A stretch of 64,000 nucleotides of DNA from Sagittula marina (GTDB lineage: Bacteria; Pseudomonadota; Alphaproteobacteria; Rhodobacterales; Rhodobacteraceae), in NCBI RefSeq assembly GCF_014196795.1, contig NZ_JACIEJ010000005.1:310001-374000 (forward strand). Reading direction: 5' to 3'. A model generated the notes under the pieces. That model did not search any database and was not told the DNA's origin. It saw only the letters and a program-made list of their open reading frames with translations. A program made the position numbers and the translations under genes. How positions within the stretch are numbered: position 1 is the first letter of the stretch; each line of letters starts with the position of its first letter. Below are positions 46,578 through 56,185 of the stretch, one piece after another.

Positions 46578-47813
46578 ATGGCCGACAGGACTATCCTCAT
46601 CGTGGGCACCTTCGACACGAAAAATGCGGAACTCGACTACATTGCGGATGTGATCCGGGGGCAGGGCGGCGGCGTGCGCACGATGGATGTTGGTGTGTTG
46701 GGGGAGCCCGCAAGGCCATGCGATTATCCGAAGGACGCGGTGGCGGAAGAGGCGGGCAGCTCCATCGCGGAGGCCATTTCTTTCGCGGATGAGAGCCGCG
46801 CCATGGAGATCATGGCATGCGGCGCGGCCCGTTTGGCTTTGCGGCTTTACCACGAAGGGCTTTTTGACGGGGTGATTGTTCTGGGTGGGACCATGGGCAC
46901 TGACCTCGCGCTGGACGTCTGCGCCGCTTTGCCGCTCGGAGTGCCGAAATATATTGTCTCAACGGTCAGTTTTTCGCCCTTGATCCCCGCAGAAAGGCTG
47001 GCCTCCGACATCCAGATGATGCTCTGGTCCGGCGGACTTTATGGGCTGAACTCGGTGTGCAAGTCTTCCTTGTCTCAGGCCGCCGGCGCTGTGCTCGGGG
47101 CTGCCCGCGCGGTGGAGAAACCGCAGACTGAAAAACCGCTGATTGGCATGACGTCCTTCGGGAAAACCGTTTTGCGTTATATGGTTGCGTTGAAACCTGC
47201 CTTGGAAGCGCGCGGGTTCGAGGTCGCCATTTTCCACGCCACAGGCATGGGAGGACGCGCGTTCGAGACGCTTGCGGCTGAAGGGGTTTTCGCCTGCGTG
47301 ATGGATTTCGCTCCGCAGGAGGTTGGCAATCATTTGATGGGGTCCGCGCTCTCTGCCGGGGCGGATCGCATGACCAACGCCGGAGCCAATGGAACGCCTC
47401 AGATGGTGTCCATCGGGTGTTATGATCTGGTCGATTTCATTGGCTGGCACAACGTGCCGGAGGCGCTGCGCGGGCAGGAGGTGCAGACGCACAATCGCTT
47501 GCTGTCCTCCGTCTTGATGACGACTGAGCAGCGGTGCGCGATGGCGCGGGAGCTTTGCGCCAAGCTCGCAAACGCCCAGGGTCAAACGGTCTTTCTGCTC
47601 CCGATGCACGGCGGAAATGAGTGGGATCGAGCGGGCGGGCCGCTCAGCGACCCTGACGGGCTGGCCGCTTTCGTTGGTGCGGTTCGCGAGGCCTGCCCGG
47701 CGAATGTTGTGCTGAAAGAGGTGGACGCACACATCAATGATGCGGCTTTCGTTGACGCAGTGCTCGGTCAATTTGACCAGTGGTGCGCCGCCGGAGTCAT
47801 TTCGGCACGTTAA
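46578..47813 (+). CDS. Tm-1-like ATP-binding domain protein (UPF0261)
   Basis: A 411-residue protein. The N-terminal domain (ILIVGTFDTKNAELDYIADVIRGQG) and GVIVLGGTMGTDLALDVCAALPLGVPKYIVST are the ATP-binding core of the Tm-1 family, related to the tomato virus-resistance protein. The C-terminal part (FGKTVLRYMVALKPALEARGFEVAIFHATGMGGRAFETLAAEG) resembles the TIM-barrel signal-transduction domain region. Bacterial members lie in varied catabolic clusters and their reaction is not established. AAGGA before the ATG supports the start. It stands alone, with a hairpin terminator after it. Confidence 0.9.
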   Translation: MADRTILIVGTFDTKNAELDYIADVIRGQGGGVRTMDVGVLGEPARPCDYPKDAVAEEAGSSIAEAISFADESRAMEIMACGAARLALRLYHEGLFDGVIVLGGTMGTDLALDVCAALPLGVPKYIVSTVSFSPLIPAERLASDIQMMLWSGGLYGLNSVCKSSLSQAAGAVLGAARAVEKPQTEKPLIGMTSFGKTVLRYMVALKPALEARGFEVAIFHATGMGGRAFETLAAEGVFACVMDFAPQEVGNHLMGSALSAGADRMTNAGANGTPQMVSIGCYDLVDFIGWHNVPEALRGQEVQTHNRLLSSVLMTTEQRCAMARELCAKLANAQGQTVFLLPMHGGNEWDRAGGPLSDPDGLAAFVGAVREACPANVVLKEVDAHINDAAFVDAVLGQFDQWCAAGVISAR

Positions 47814-47946
47814 CTTTTTGCGCTGCAATAGGGGGATCGTACGCCGCAGTTAACCCCGCGTACGGTCCACATTTGGTGTCCGGGCAAGGGCTCGTCCACA
47901 TCGAAAAAACGCAACCTTTACCAAACCTAACATCGTGTAGGGTGTG

Positions 47947-47980
47947 AACCGACCGGTTCGCCGGGGTTTTCCGGTCGGTT
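47947..47980 (+). terminator. Hairpin after Tm-1-like gene
   Basis: AACCGACCGG (47947-47956) pairs with CCGGTCGGTT (47971-47980), loop of 14 bases, followed by GTTTACTTTC. It lies 134 bases past the Tm-1-like stop. Confidence 0.55.
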
Positions 47981-47996
47981 GTTTACTTTCGAATCG

Positions 47997-48031
47997 AAAA
48001 GCGCCGCGCAAACCCGTTGCGCGGCGCTTTT
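47997..48031. terminator. Strong bidirectional terminator after ggpS
   Basis: AAAAGCGCCGCGCAA (47997-48011) and TTGCGCGGCGCTTTT (48017-48031) form a perfect 15-bp stem with an ACCCG loop, flanked by A- and T-tracts. It ends the leftward ggpS operon 20 bases past its stop. Confidence 0.92.
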
Positions 48032-48051
48032 TGTCATTAACTACAAAAAAA

Positions 48052-49575
48052 TCAGGCGGGTTCGGAGGCGTTCGCCATTTCGTCCGAGCCCAGATCCAAT
48101 GCGCGCATCTGGTCCTCCGCCCAGAAGCGGACATCCTGCTTTTTCACCAAATCGCGGGCGACTTTCATACGGCCCCGGCGTTCGTCCTCATCCATGGCAA
48201 GCGCATGTAGCAAAGCGCTGTCCATGCTCTTGTAGCTGAATGGATTCGTCGGAACGGCGGTGGCAATCTCCACCGCGGCACCGGCAAATTCGGACAGTAC
48301 CAGAACGCCGTCTCCATCCGTCCGGGAGGCGCAGTATTCCTTGCACACAAGGTTCATGCCATCAGCGAGCGGCGTGATCCACGCCACGTCGGCGGCGCGA
48401 TAATAGGCGACCAGCTCCTTGAACGGCACGGGGCGCGAGATCAGGACCAGCGGCTGCCATTCAAAGCTGCCAAAGCGGCCGTTGATCCGGCCTGCCATGC
48501 TTTCGAGATCTTCCTGAATTTGCTGATAGGCGGTCATGTTCGCGTTGGCCGCGACGGAGACGTGCATCAACTGGATTTTGTCGCGCAGCTCCGGATGGTT
48601 TTCCAGGAGGCGCTCATAGCTTTCGAGCTGTTCAATGCCGCCCTTTGTGTAGTCGGTGCGGCCCACGGAGAGGATCAGGCGGCGGTCGCCCTGATTTTCG
48701 CGGATCTCTGCGAGCTTTGTGGCTGTTTCTTCGCTTTTGGCAAGGTTTTCAATGTATTCCACATCGACCCCAACCGGGCTGGCGGCCAAGCGCACGGTGC
48801 GTCCTTCATACGCCAGTTCAGTGACGACAGACTGCTCGGAGAGGGCAGAGGTCTGGTTGTTCAGCTCCGGCTTCACCTTCTCACGCTTCTGTGTGTCGAC
48901 TTCGAGCAAGGACCGCGCGGCGGACACGAAGTTGTTCACATAGCGCGGAATGTGGAAACCCACCACGTCGCAGGCCAGCAGTGATTCAAGGATTTCCTTG
49001 CGCCACGGCAGGACGTTGAAAATGTCCGCGCCGGGGAAGGGCGTGTGGTGGAAGAAGCTGATTTTCACGTCAGGCCGCAGGGTGCGCAGGTAGCCCGGCA
49101 CCAGCCATAGATTGTAGTCATGCACCCAGACCACGGCACCCTCGGCGGCTTCGGCAGCGGCGGCCTCGGCGAAAGCCCAGTTCACTTCACGGAACGTGGA
49201 CCAATCGACGGGGTCGTAGTTATAGCGTTCCTTGAAGCCGTGGAGGATTGGCCAAAACGCTTCCTTGGACGTGACGTGATAGAACGACGTGACCTGTTCC
49301 GGCGTCAGCGGCAGGCGGGAGACGTTATAGGTGCCATAGGCGTCCGAGATCTCCACGACGCGTTCAAAGTCGGGATGTGCCGGGTCGTCGGAGTTTTTCC
49401 ATGCCACCCACGCGCCTTTGTCGAACCTGCCAAAGAAGGACTTCAGCGTGGGCACGATGCCATTGGGTGACTTGTTCTCATGGTATTCGATCTTGCCGTC
49501 TACCTCGACCTCTTCGTAAGGCTGACGGTGATAGACGATGACCAGATTGGAGCGTTCTCTCGAATCGGACGGCAT
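48052..49575 (-). CDS. ggpS: Glucosylglycerol-phosphate synthase
   Basis: A 507-residue GT20 glycosyltransferase. It is predicted to join ADP-glucose to glycerol 3-phosphate, the first step of glucosylglycerol synthesis, a salt-protective solute. It differs from trehalose-6-phosphate synthase (OtsA) by the opening [12 protein letters not shown] and [13 protein letters not shown], and by [18 protein letters not shown], which closely follow my recollection of cyanobacterial GgpS. Shared GT20 motifs are [45 protein letters not shown] and [10 protein letters not shown]. It starts three bases after the phosphatase gene, with AAAGGA upstream. Neighbouring gpsA supports the acceptor assignment. Confidence 0.85.
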   Translation of the reverse strand: MPSDSRERSNLVIVYHRQPYEEVEVDGKIEYHENKSPNGIVPTLKSFFGRFDKGAWVAWKNSDDPAHPDFERVVEISDAYGTYNVSRLPLTPEQVTSFYHVTSKEAFWPILHGFKERYNYDPVDWSTFREVNWAFAEAAAAEAAEGAVVWVHDYNLWLVPGYLRTLRPDVKISFFHHTPFPGADIFNVLPWRKEILESLLACDVVGFHIPRYVNNFVSAARSLLEVDTQKREKVKPELNNQTSALSEQSVVTELAYEGRTVRLAASPVGVDVEYIENLAKSEETATKLAEIRENQGDRRLILSVGRTDYTKGGIEQLESYERLLENHPELRDKIQLMHVSVAANANMTAYQQIQEDLESMAGRINGRFGSFEWQPLVLISRPVPFKELVAYYRAADVAWITPLADGMNLVCKEYCASRTDGDGVLVLSEFAGAAVEIATAVPTNPFSYKSMDSALLHALAMDEDERRGRMKVARDLVKKQDVRFWAEDQMRALDLGSDEMANASEPA

Positions 49576-49578
49576 GAT

Positions 49579-50355
49579 TTATCCTTTCGGCGTGTCGTGA
49601 AGGTCGAGCGCGGCGATGGCTTCGAGGATACCTGCGGCGCCGTGGGCCTTGGCGCGATAGGTGTCGTGGCCATCAAGCCGGGCGACCAGATCGGGTTCGG
49701 AATTGCCCACGGCGACGGCGGGCAGGCCGCAGACCAGCATGGACAGATCGTTGAGGGTGTCCCCGGCGCACAGCACGCGCGCCTCGGGGATGCCCAGATG
49801 TTCGACGAGACGGCGGATGGAAGGGCCCTTGGAGACCCCCTTGGGCAGCACGTCGAAATACTTGTTGTCGGAGATCAGCCAGTCGAGGCCCATCTCTTCG
49901 ACGCGATGCTTGGCGCTGTCGTCGAAGCTCGCAGGGTCGAGGTCATAGCTCACGCGGTATCGGAAGGGTGTCGGCTGCAGCGTGAGACCGGGGTGCCCGT
50001 CCAGCGTGGTGCGGACCACGTCGCCGCTGTCTTTCCAGCGGTCGGCGATGTCCTCTTCCAAGGCGGGAATGGGGGTGACATGACCGTCTGCCGTGACCTC
50101 TGCGATGGTCGTTCCGACGTCGCCAACGACGTATTCAGGCCACGGGAGGTGGCGATCACGGCACATTTCCATGATGAATTCCGGATCGCGTCCGGTGACG
50201 AAGATCAGGCCAACGCTGTCGCGGTTCTCTTCGATCCAGCGGTACAGTTGGTCACGCTCGGCATCGGTGCCACCTAGAAAGGTTCCGTCAAGGTCGGTGG
50301 CCAGAGTAAAGCGGCGGTCGGCAATGGCGGGGCGAGGGGTGGCGTGGACGTTCAC
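49579..50355 (-). CDS. ggpP: HAD phosphatase, probable glucosylglycerol-phosphate phosphatase
   Basis: A 258-residue HAD hydrolase of the sucrose-phosphate phosphatase-like subgroup. Motif I is TDLDGTFLG (Asp21/Asp23), motif II lies in IFVTGRDP, the Lys is in PKGVSKGPS, and motif IV is CAGDTLNDLSML. It should remove phosphate from glucosylglycerol phosphate made by the adjacent synthase. Start GTG 50355 overlaps the gpsA stop as GTGA, so the two are coupled. Substrate is inferred from the operon; a generic sugar-phosphate phosphatase is the alternative. Confidence 0.8.
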   Translation of the reverse strand: MNVHATPRPAIADRRFTLATDLDGTFLGGTDAERDQLYRWIEENRDSVGLIFVTGRDPEFIMEMCRDRHLPWPEYVVGDVGTTIAEVTADGHVTPIPALEEDIADRWKDSGDVVRTTLDGHPGLTLQPTPFRYRVSYDLDPASFDDSAKHRVEEMGLDWLISDNKYFDVLPKGVSKGPSIRRLVEHLGIPEARVLCAGDTLNDLSMLVCGLPAVAVGNSEPDLVARLDGHDTYRAKAHGAAGILEAIAALDLHDTPKG

Positions 50356-51521
50356 GACGGTTCTCCGAATTGCAGGGATTGTTTGGGGGCGGGGTGGGCC
50401 AGCAAGAGGTCCATGCCAAAGGGCTCCGCCTCGATCGGGCGGGCCCAAAGCGCGGAAAATGCCTCCTGGAGGTCGGCGCCTTCGTGCAGCACGGAATGCA
50501 CCGTGTCGCAGATCGGCATGGGCACACCAACCCGTTTGGCGAGGTCCGTCACGGAGACTGCGTTGACTTCGCCCTCCACGACGACATTGCGGCCTTCAAA
50601 GCAGGACGGACGCGGAATACCTTGTCCCAGTTGATGGCCGAGCGACATGTTCCGCGAGGTGGTGGACGAGCAGGTCAGTGTCAGATCGCCCGCGCCGGAC
50701 AAGCCGGTCACGGTCTCGCGACGTCCGCCCAACGCGGTGGCGAGCAGCTTCATCTCGTCAATGCCGCGTGTGATCAGGGCCGCGCGCGTGTTCTCGGCAA
50801 AGCCTGCGCCGGACATCATCCCGCAGGCTATGGCGATAACATTCTTCACTGCGCCGCCCAGTTCGACCCCAACGAGATCGTCGGAGACATAAGGGCGAAA
50901 GCCGTTGCCGGACAGCGTCAGCGCCAGTCGCGCGGCGGGGCTGGCATAGGGCGACAGGCGATCCGTGTAGGAGAAATTGAACGCCACGGTCGCGGCTGTC
51001 GGGTGGTCCAGCGCGGTTTCACGAGCGAATGTCGGACCGGAGACGGCTCCGACCGCGTGGCCCGGAAGCTCATCAATGACCACTTCGCTCAGCAGCAGGC
51101 CCGTGCGACGCTCGACGCCCTTGCAGGCCAGTGCGATCGGGATGCCTGTGGGCAAGTGCGGCGCGATGGCCTGGCACATGGCGCGCAGGGTGGAGGAAGG
51201 GGTGACGAGAAGAACGGCCTCTGTGCCATCAAGCGCTTCTGCCAGATCGCTGGTCGCGGTGATGCCCTTGGGCAGGTCGATGCCGTCGAGGTAATCCTTG
51301 TTCTGCCCGGTCTTGTTGATCGCATCGGCTTGATCGGGGCGGCGAGACCAAAGGCGGACCTCGTGTCCGTTTCGGGCAATCACCGCAGCGAGAGCCGTGC
51401 CCCAACTGCCTGCACCGAGAACGGTCACGCGCGTGTAGGGGGCTGACGATGCCTTGTCTTCGGGGCCGTCACTGGGGGTAGAGGCGGGGTTGGTGGGGAT
51501 ATCCTTGATCGGGTGCTCCAT
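50352..51521 (-). CDS. gpsA: NAD(P)-dependent glycerol-3-phosphate dehydrogenase
   Basis: A 389-residue enzyme reducing dihydroxyacetone phosphate to glycerol 3-phosphate. The Rossmann motif VLGAGSWGTALA at 35-46 follows an unusual polar N-terminal extension of about 28 residues. Other signatures are PIALACKGVERRTGLLLSEV, GAVSGPTFARE, LGGAVKNVIAIACGMMSG (catalytic Lys) and LSGAGDLTLTCSSTTSRN. Being first in a coupled operon with ggpP and ggpS, it probably supplies the acceptor for glucosylglycerol and may be a dedicated second copy beside a housekeeping gpsA. Confidence 0.92.
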   Translation of the reverse strand: MEHPIKDIPTNPASTPSDGPEDKASSAPYTRVTVLGAGSWGTALAAVIARNGHEVRLWSRRPDQADAINKTGQNKDYLDGIDLPKGITATSDLAEALDGTEAVLLVTPSSTLRAMCQAIAPHLPTGIPIALACKGVERRTGLLLSEVVIDELPGHAVGAVSGPTFARETALDHPTAATVAFNFSYTDRLSPYASPAARLALTLSGNGFRPYVSDDLVGVELGGAVKNVIAIACGMMSGAGFAENTRAALITRGIDEMKLLATALGGRRETVTGLSGAGDLTLTCSSTTSRNMSLGHQLGQGIPRPSCFEGRNVVVEGEVNAVSVTDLAKRVGVPMPICDTVHSVLHEGADLQEAFSALWARPIEAEPFGMDLLLAHPAPKQSLQFGEPS

Positions 51522-51740
51522 TGGTCCACTTGGCTTTCGCGCTCAAAATTTCAGCGCGTGAGCGTTTGCGCTCACACGGGACACTAACGTCAAATTGGCG
51601 GAGGGGTTCCGAAAACGACCCTATTTTTCTGCAATGCGGCGTAAGATCCGAAGCAGGAGCGGATTTCTATGGTTTTTGCCTAAATATGCGGCGGAATGAA
51701 AACTGGCGGGCACGCGGCGTCAGACGATCGCCGGTGACGG

Positions 51741-52478
51741 TCACGCATTCGCAATTTCAATCTCCGCACGCTCGGCGGAGGCAGAACGCTGTCCGACGCC
51801 AGCCTGGCCCCCCTGCGTGGAACTGGCCATTGCATTCTGCGGAAACAGGAAGATGCCCAGGGAAATGAGCGCGAAGGCCAGTTCGTAGACCTCCCATTTG
51901 CGATCAACCGGGATCACGCCAATTATGACGGTCACGATGAAGGTCGCCAAGGCATGTTGCAGACGCGGCACTGGCACCGCAAGCCATGTGCCCAGATTGC
52001 GAACCCACGCAGCGCGCGACCAGAGGAGCGGCAGCAGGATCAGATAGCTCAGGAGAACCACAGACAGAAGGTTGCCGAAAACGACCTCGTCCAGTTTGAC
52101 ACCGCCGATGACCATGTTGTGCAGGGTCAATTCCTGTTGGTCGTTATGCTCCAGGAAGATGCCGGTCGTATCAATGCCAAGGATCCGCTGGCCCCAGGAC
52201 ACTTCCTCGCCCGCGGCAAAGATGAACAGGGCTCCGTACATCACAGACAAAATGGAAAAGCGGAGGCCAACCAGTTCATGACCGGCAAAGGCGCGCCTGA
52301 ACAGGGTGAGAGCGCCAAAGACCAGGAAGATGGCCGTGCCGTATTCGACAATGCCGTCCTCTGCCGCGAAAGAGTCTTTGAACATGACAGGATCCGTCAC
52401 GGCGATTGCAATGGTGGCGACCATCAAGGCGGCCACAAGTGCCATCAGGGCGGCATTGATGCGGGGATGTGTTTTCAT
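51741..52478 (-). CDS. Conserved membrane protein of unknown function
   Basis: A 245-residue protein with about six hydrophobic segments (for example AALMALVAALMVATIAIAV, FSILSVMYGALFIFAAGEEVSW and LLSVVLLSYLILLPLLW) and a polar C-terminus. The motif AAGEEVSWGQRILG is conserved in this type of proteobacterial membrane protein and puts two Glu near the membrane. ATG 52478 is preferred over a TTG 30 bases upstream. It may act in the response to stress or metals, but nothing in the sequence decides this. Confidence 0.7.
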   Translation of the reverse strand: MKTHPRINAALMALVAALMVATIAIAVTDPVMFKDSFAAEDGIVEYGTAIFLVFGALTLFRRAFAGHELVGLRFSILSVMYGALFIFAAGEEVSWGQRILGIDTTGIFLEHNDQQELTLHNMVIGGVKLDEVVFGNLLSVVLLSYLILLPLLWSRAAWVRNLGTWLAVPVPRLQHALATFIVTVIIGVIPVDRKWEVYELAFALISLGIFLFPQNAMASSTQGGQAGVGQRSASAERAEIEIANA

Positions 52479-52577
52479 TTTCGGTGACTTAGCGAGGCTT
52501 TTCGCCAAAGCAAAATGTCACCTAACGTAATTCACAAATTTATGACGTCCGCATATGCATGCTTACGGCATGAAAAT

Positions 52578-52601
52578 GCCCCCGCCGTAATCGGCGGAGG
52601 C
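52578..52601 (-). terminator. Terminator of bzt operon
   Basis: CCGCCG-TAAT-CGGCGG (52582-52597), extended by GCC/GGC with a mismatch, is followed on the minus strand by ATTTTCAT. It lies 22 bases past the bztD stop. Confidence 0.7.
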
Positions 52602-52622
52602 GCTTTTGCGTCGTTGGTCGGA

Positions 52623-53405
52623 TCAGTGGCCGAGGATCTGGCTCAGGAAGAGCTTTGTACGCTCGGACTGTGGATTGTTGAAGAAGGCCTCCGGCTCGTT
52701 TTGTTCGACGATCTGGCCCTGGTCCATGAAGATGACGCGGTTCGCCACTTGACGGGCAAAGCCCATTTCGTGCGTGACGCAGAGCATTGTCATGCCTTCC
52801 TCGGCCAGTTCGATCATGGTGTCGAGCACCTCCTTGATCATCTCCGGGTCGAGGGCCGATGTCGGTTCGTCGAACAGCATGACACGCGGTTTCATGCATA
52901 GCGAGCGCGCGATGGCCACACGTTGCTGCTGACCGCCGGACAACTGGCCGGGGTACTTGCTGGCCTGATCGGGGATCTTCACCTTTTCGAGGTAATGCAT
53001 CGCGGTTTCGACGGCTTCCTTCTTGGGCGTCTTGCGGACCCAGATCGGTGCCAGCGTGCAGTTTTCCAGGATCGTGAGATGCGGGAACAGGTTGAAATGC
53101 TGGAAGCACATGCCAACTTCGGAGCGCACCTTGTCGATGTTCTTGAGGTCGTTGGTCAGGCGCGTGCCGTCAACTTCGATGATCCCTTCCTGATGTTCCT
53201 CCAGCGCGTTGATGCAGCGGATCATCGTGGATTTGCCCGATCCGGACGGACCGCAGATGACGATACGCTCGCCGCTGTAGACGGTCAGGTTGATGTTACG
53301 CAAAACGTGGAAGGAGCCGAACCATTTGTTCAGGCCGGAGATTTCGATGGCTATCTCGTCAGAGACATTCAGCGCGGTGCGGGGGGCGGTTGCCGTGTCG
53401 GTCAT
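52623..53405 (-). CDS. bztD: Glutamate/glutamine/aspartate/asparagine ABC transporter ATPase
   Basis: A 260-residue ATPase of the polar amino-acid uptake family. Walker A is GPSGSGKST at 52-60, the signature LSGGQ at 155-159, Walker B VMLFDEP at 175-181, and the switch His in CVTHEMGF. It is the last gene of a leftward bztABCD operon that matches the Rhodobacter capsulatus Bzt (Aap-like) system. It energises uptake of acidic amino acids and their amides. Confidence 0.94.
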   Translation of the reverse strand: MTDTATAPRTALNVSDEIAIEISGLNKWFGSFHVLRNINLTVYSGERIVICGPSGSGKSTMIRCINALEEHQEGIIEVDGTRLTNDLKNIDKVRSEVGMCFQHFNLFPHLTILENCTLAPIWVRKTPKKEAVETAMHYLEKVKIPDQASKYPGQLSGGQQQRVAIARSLCMKPRVMLFDEPTSALDPEMIKEVLDTMIELAEEGMTMLCVTHEMGFARQVANRVIFMDQGQIVEQNEPEAFFNNPQSERTKLFLSQILGH

Positions 53406-53420
53406 TGCAATAATCTCCTC

Positions 53421-54830
53421 TTACCGGTGCGACCGGTCGAGTTTGCGTTCCATGTGGACGGAGTAGCGGGACATGCCGAAGCAGAAGATCCAGTAGATCA
53501 GCGCGATCACGAGATAGCCTGTGTAGGCGGTTGAGGCGGTTGCCCATTCCGGGTCTTTCAGGGTCGCCAGAAGGATGCCCAGCAAGTCGAAGATCGAGAT
53601 GATCAGGACAAGCGTGGTGTCTTTGAACAGGCCGATGAAGGTGTTCACGATGCCCGGAATGACCGTCGTCAGAGCCTGCGGCATGATGATCAGCCGCATC
53701 TGCTGCCAAAAGGACAGGCCCAGCGACATGCCGCCTTCGTACTGGCCCTTCGGGATCGCTTGCAGGCCACCGCGGATGACCTCTGCCATATAGGCGGAGG
53801 CAAACAGCATCACGCCGATCATGGCGCGCAGCAGCTTGTTGAAGTCCACGCCGGGCGCGAGGAAGTAGGGCAGCATCGCGGAGGCGAAGAACAGTACCGA
53901 GATCAGCGGGATGCCCCGGACGACTTCGATGAAGATCACGGAGGAGTAGCGGATGATCGGTGCGTTCGAGCGTCGCCCCAGCGCCAGCAACATGCCAGCG
54001 GGCAGGGACACGACGATGCCGGCAATCGCGACCACCAGCGTGATGGTCAGCCCGCCCCATTTGTTGGTCTCCACCACTTCGGTGCCAAGCGCGAGGTCGA
54101 GGGTCATGGTCACCAGCGGAAGCACCGCAAAGATGCCGACCACGATCACGCCCATCAGCAAGGCGGGGGCAAAGGCCTGACCGACGTCACCGAATTTGCC
54201 GGAACTGGCCAGCCACCAGCCCGCAAAAAGCACCGCTGCCACGAGGGCCGGGAACCAGATGCCCGCAAAGATGTGGCCAAGGTCGCCGTCGTCTTCGACA
54301 GGCATGCCGTTGAGCATGACGTAGGCCAGGAGAGGATAGCCGAACAGCATGAAGGCCGCGACCTTGCCCTTGTGCGACGGGCCGAAGACCAGCCACCCGA
54401 TGCCGGCGGCCAGCAGCGCAAACAGCACGTTGATGCGCCAGACCTGGTCGTCGGGATAAAAGCCGTACATGAACTGATACCACTTCGCCTGAACATAGGG
54501 CCAGCAGGCGCCGTTCGGGTTGGGCAGGCAGGCTTCACGCTTCAGGCCCTCGGGATCCCCGAAGGTGGCCGAGAACACGGCGAAGTCCAGCATCGTCCAG
54601 ATCATCCAGATCAGGGCATAGGCGGTGAAAACCGTGATGATGGTCATCAGGATCGACGCCACGGCCCTGGGGCCGGAGGAATAGTCCGCCATGGAGGCGA
54701 AGATGTTCTTCCATAGCCACGCTTTCACGCCAATCTCGGACGTCGGTGCCGGCAGGGTTGGCGCGTCGTCAGTGCGCACATAGGCGACTTCGTGATCGAC
54801 GGCGGGATATTCTACAGGTCTGTCTACCAT
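53421..54830 (-). CDS. bztC: Amino-acid ABC transporter permease
   Basis: A 469-residue inner-membrane permease, much longer than the common 220-residue type because of an N-terminal region with several extra spans (ASILMTIITVFTAYALIWMIW and others). The conserved permease core starts near residue 265 (WGGLTITLVVAIAGIVVSLPAGMLLALGRRS) and includes the EAA loop EVIRGGLQAIPKGQYEGGMSLGLSFWQQMRLIIMPQA. Such length is typical of AapM/BztC. Nine bases separate it from bztB. Confidence 0.93.
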   Translation of the reverse strand: MVDRPVEYPAVDHEVAYVRTDDAPTLPAPTSEIGVKAWLWKNIFASMADYSSGPRAVASILMTIITVFTAYALIWMIWTMLDFAVFSATFGDPEGLKREACLPNPNGACWPYVQAKWYQFMYGFYPDDQVWRINVLFALLAAGIGWLVFGPSHKGKVAAFMLFGYPLLAYVMLNGMPVEDDGDLGHIFAGIWFPALVAAVLFAGWWLASSGKFGDVGQAFAPALLMGVIVVGIFAVLPLVTMTLDLALGTEVVETNKWGGLTITLVVAIAGIVVSLPAGMLLALGRRSNAPIIRYSSVIFIEVVRGIPLISVLFFASAMLPYFLAPGVDFNKLLRAMIGVMLFASAYMAEVIRGGLQAIPKGQYEGGMSLGLSFWQQMRLIIMPQALTTVIPGIVNTFIGLFKDTTLVLIISIFDLLGILLATLKDPEWATASTAYTGYLVIALIYWIFCFGMSRYSVHMERKLDRSHR

Positions 54831-54839
54831 GTCTTTTCC

Positions 54840-56102
54840 TTACCGTTCGACCAGCGCAACGCGGTTGTTGAACCAGTTCATGAAAAACGATGTCACCAGC
54901 GAAATCACCAGATACACAAGGATCACGACGGCAATGATCTCGATCGCCGCGCCGACCTGATTCAGCGTCGTGCCGGCAAAGACCGCCACGAGTTCCGGGT
55001 AGCCGATGGCTGCGGCCAGCGATGAGTTCTTGGTCAGGTTCAGGTATTGCGAGGTCAGAGGGGGCACGATCACGCGGAACGCCTGCGGCAGGATGACCTT
55101 GCGCATGGCGATGCCTGCAGGCAGGCCAAGTGCTGCGGCGGCTTCGGATTGTCCCTTGGGCACGGCCTGAATGCCGGCGCGCACGATCTCTGCGATGAAG
55201 GCGGCGGTGTAGCTGGCCAGCGCCAGCAGCAAGGCCATGAATTCCGGCGCGATGTAGCTGCCGATGCCCCGCTCGAACCCACGGCGCAGCATCGGACCGT
55301 CAGACACGAAGTTCGGCCATTCGATCGTCATCGGACGCCCCATGATCAGATAGACGACAACGGTCAGGCCAATGATCAACCCGGCAGACACCAGAGCAAC
55401 AGGGGAGGGCTGCCCGGTGGCGTCCTGACGTTTCTTGGCCCATTTCGCGTAACCGATGGACGCGGCGACAGCGATCAGGAACGTAATCAGCACAAGGCCG
55501 AAGCCGTCCTCGAGGATGGGGTAGGGGCCGTAGATGCCCTTGGCGTCGAATTGGAACAGACCGGGGATCAGCGTCGAATAGGTGCCGCGTTCTGACGGGG
55601 CAACCAGACGCAAGACGGCGGTCCAGAAAAAGATCTGCAACAGCAGCGGGACGTTGCGCAACAACTCGACATAGATGGTGGCAAAGCTGCGCAGAACAAA
55701 GTTCGGAGACAGACGGAAGATGCCAAGCAGAAACCCCCAGAGCGTCGCAATGATCACGCCGACAATGGACACGATCAGCGTATTGGCAATGCCCACTAGA
55801 AAGACGTCAAAGACAGTGTGTTCCCCTGCCTCGTAGCCCGTGATCCATGTCCCGAAGGTCGTCAGGATCTGAATATCGGAGGGCCTGTCAAAGAAGTCGA
55901 AGCCAAATTGCTTGTTCTGCGATGCAAGGTTGTCGGCGGCGTTTCCGATGGCCACCCAGATCAGCGCCAGAATGGCCAGCGCGAGAAGCGCCTGAAAAAA
56001 GAGGGATCGGGCTTTTGCGTCGAAAACCAGCGCTGCCAGACCGGTGCGCTCTTTCGACGACTTGCCTCCGGCGGGTGTGCCGCCTTCGCTCATCGAGCTC
56101 AT
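54840..56102 (-). CDS. bztB: Amino-acid ABC transporter permease
   Basis: A 420-residue permease of the AapQ/BztB type. Extra N-terminal spans precede the core, whose EAA loop reads EIVRAGIQAVPKGQSEAAAALGLPAGIAMRKVILPQAFRVIVPPL. GGGGA seven bases before ATG 56102 fixes the start (MSSMSEGG). It pairs with BztC to form the heterodimeric channel. Confidence 0.93.
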   Translation of the reverse strand: MSSMSEGGTPAGGKSSKERTGLAALVFDAKARSLFFQALLALAILALIWVAIGNAADNLASQNKQFGFDFFDRPSDIQILTTFGTWITGYEAGEHTVFDVFLVGIANTLIVSIVGVIIATLWGFLLGIFRLSPNFVLRSFATIYVELLRNVPLLLQIFFWTAVLRLVAPSERGTYSTLIPGLFQFDAKGIYGPYPILEDGFGLVLITFLIAVAASIGYAKWAKKRQDATGQPSPVALVSAGLIIGLTVVVYLIMGRPMTIEWPNFVSDGPMLRRGFERGIGSYIAPEFMALLLALASYTAAFIAEIVRAGIQAVPKGQSEAAAALGLPAGIAMRKVILPQAFRVIVPPLTSQYLNLTKNSSLAAAIGYPELVAVFAGTTLNQVGAAIEIIAVVILVYLVISLVTSFFMNWFNNRVALVER

Positions 56103-56185
56103 GGATGTTTCCCCACTGTCGTATCGTTTGTTTTTATTATGTAGAAAGGGACGGGCGAACCCGTCCCCTTCCAAGGCCAAACTGA

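Noticed and set aside
48052-49575. Trehalose-6-phosphate synthase (OtsA) call for the GT20 gene
   Set aside because: The N-terminal motifs follow GgpS rather than OtsA, and the operon partners are gpsA and a phosphatase, not a typical otsB arrangement.
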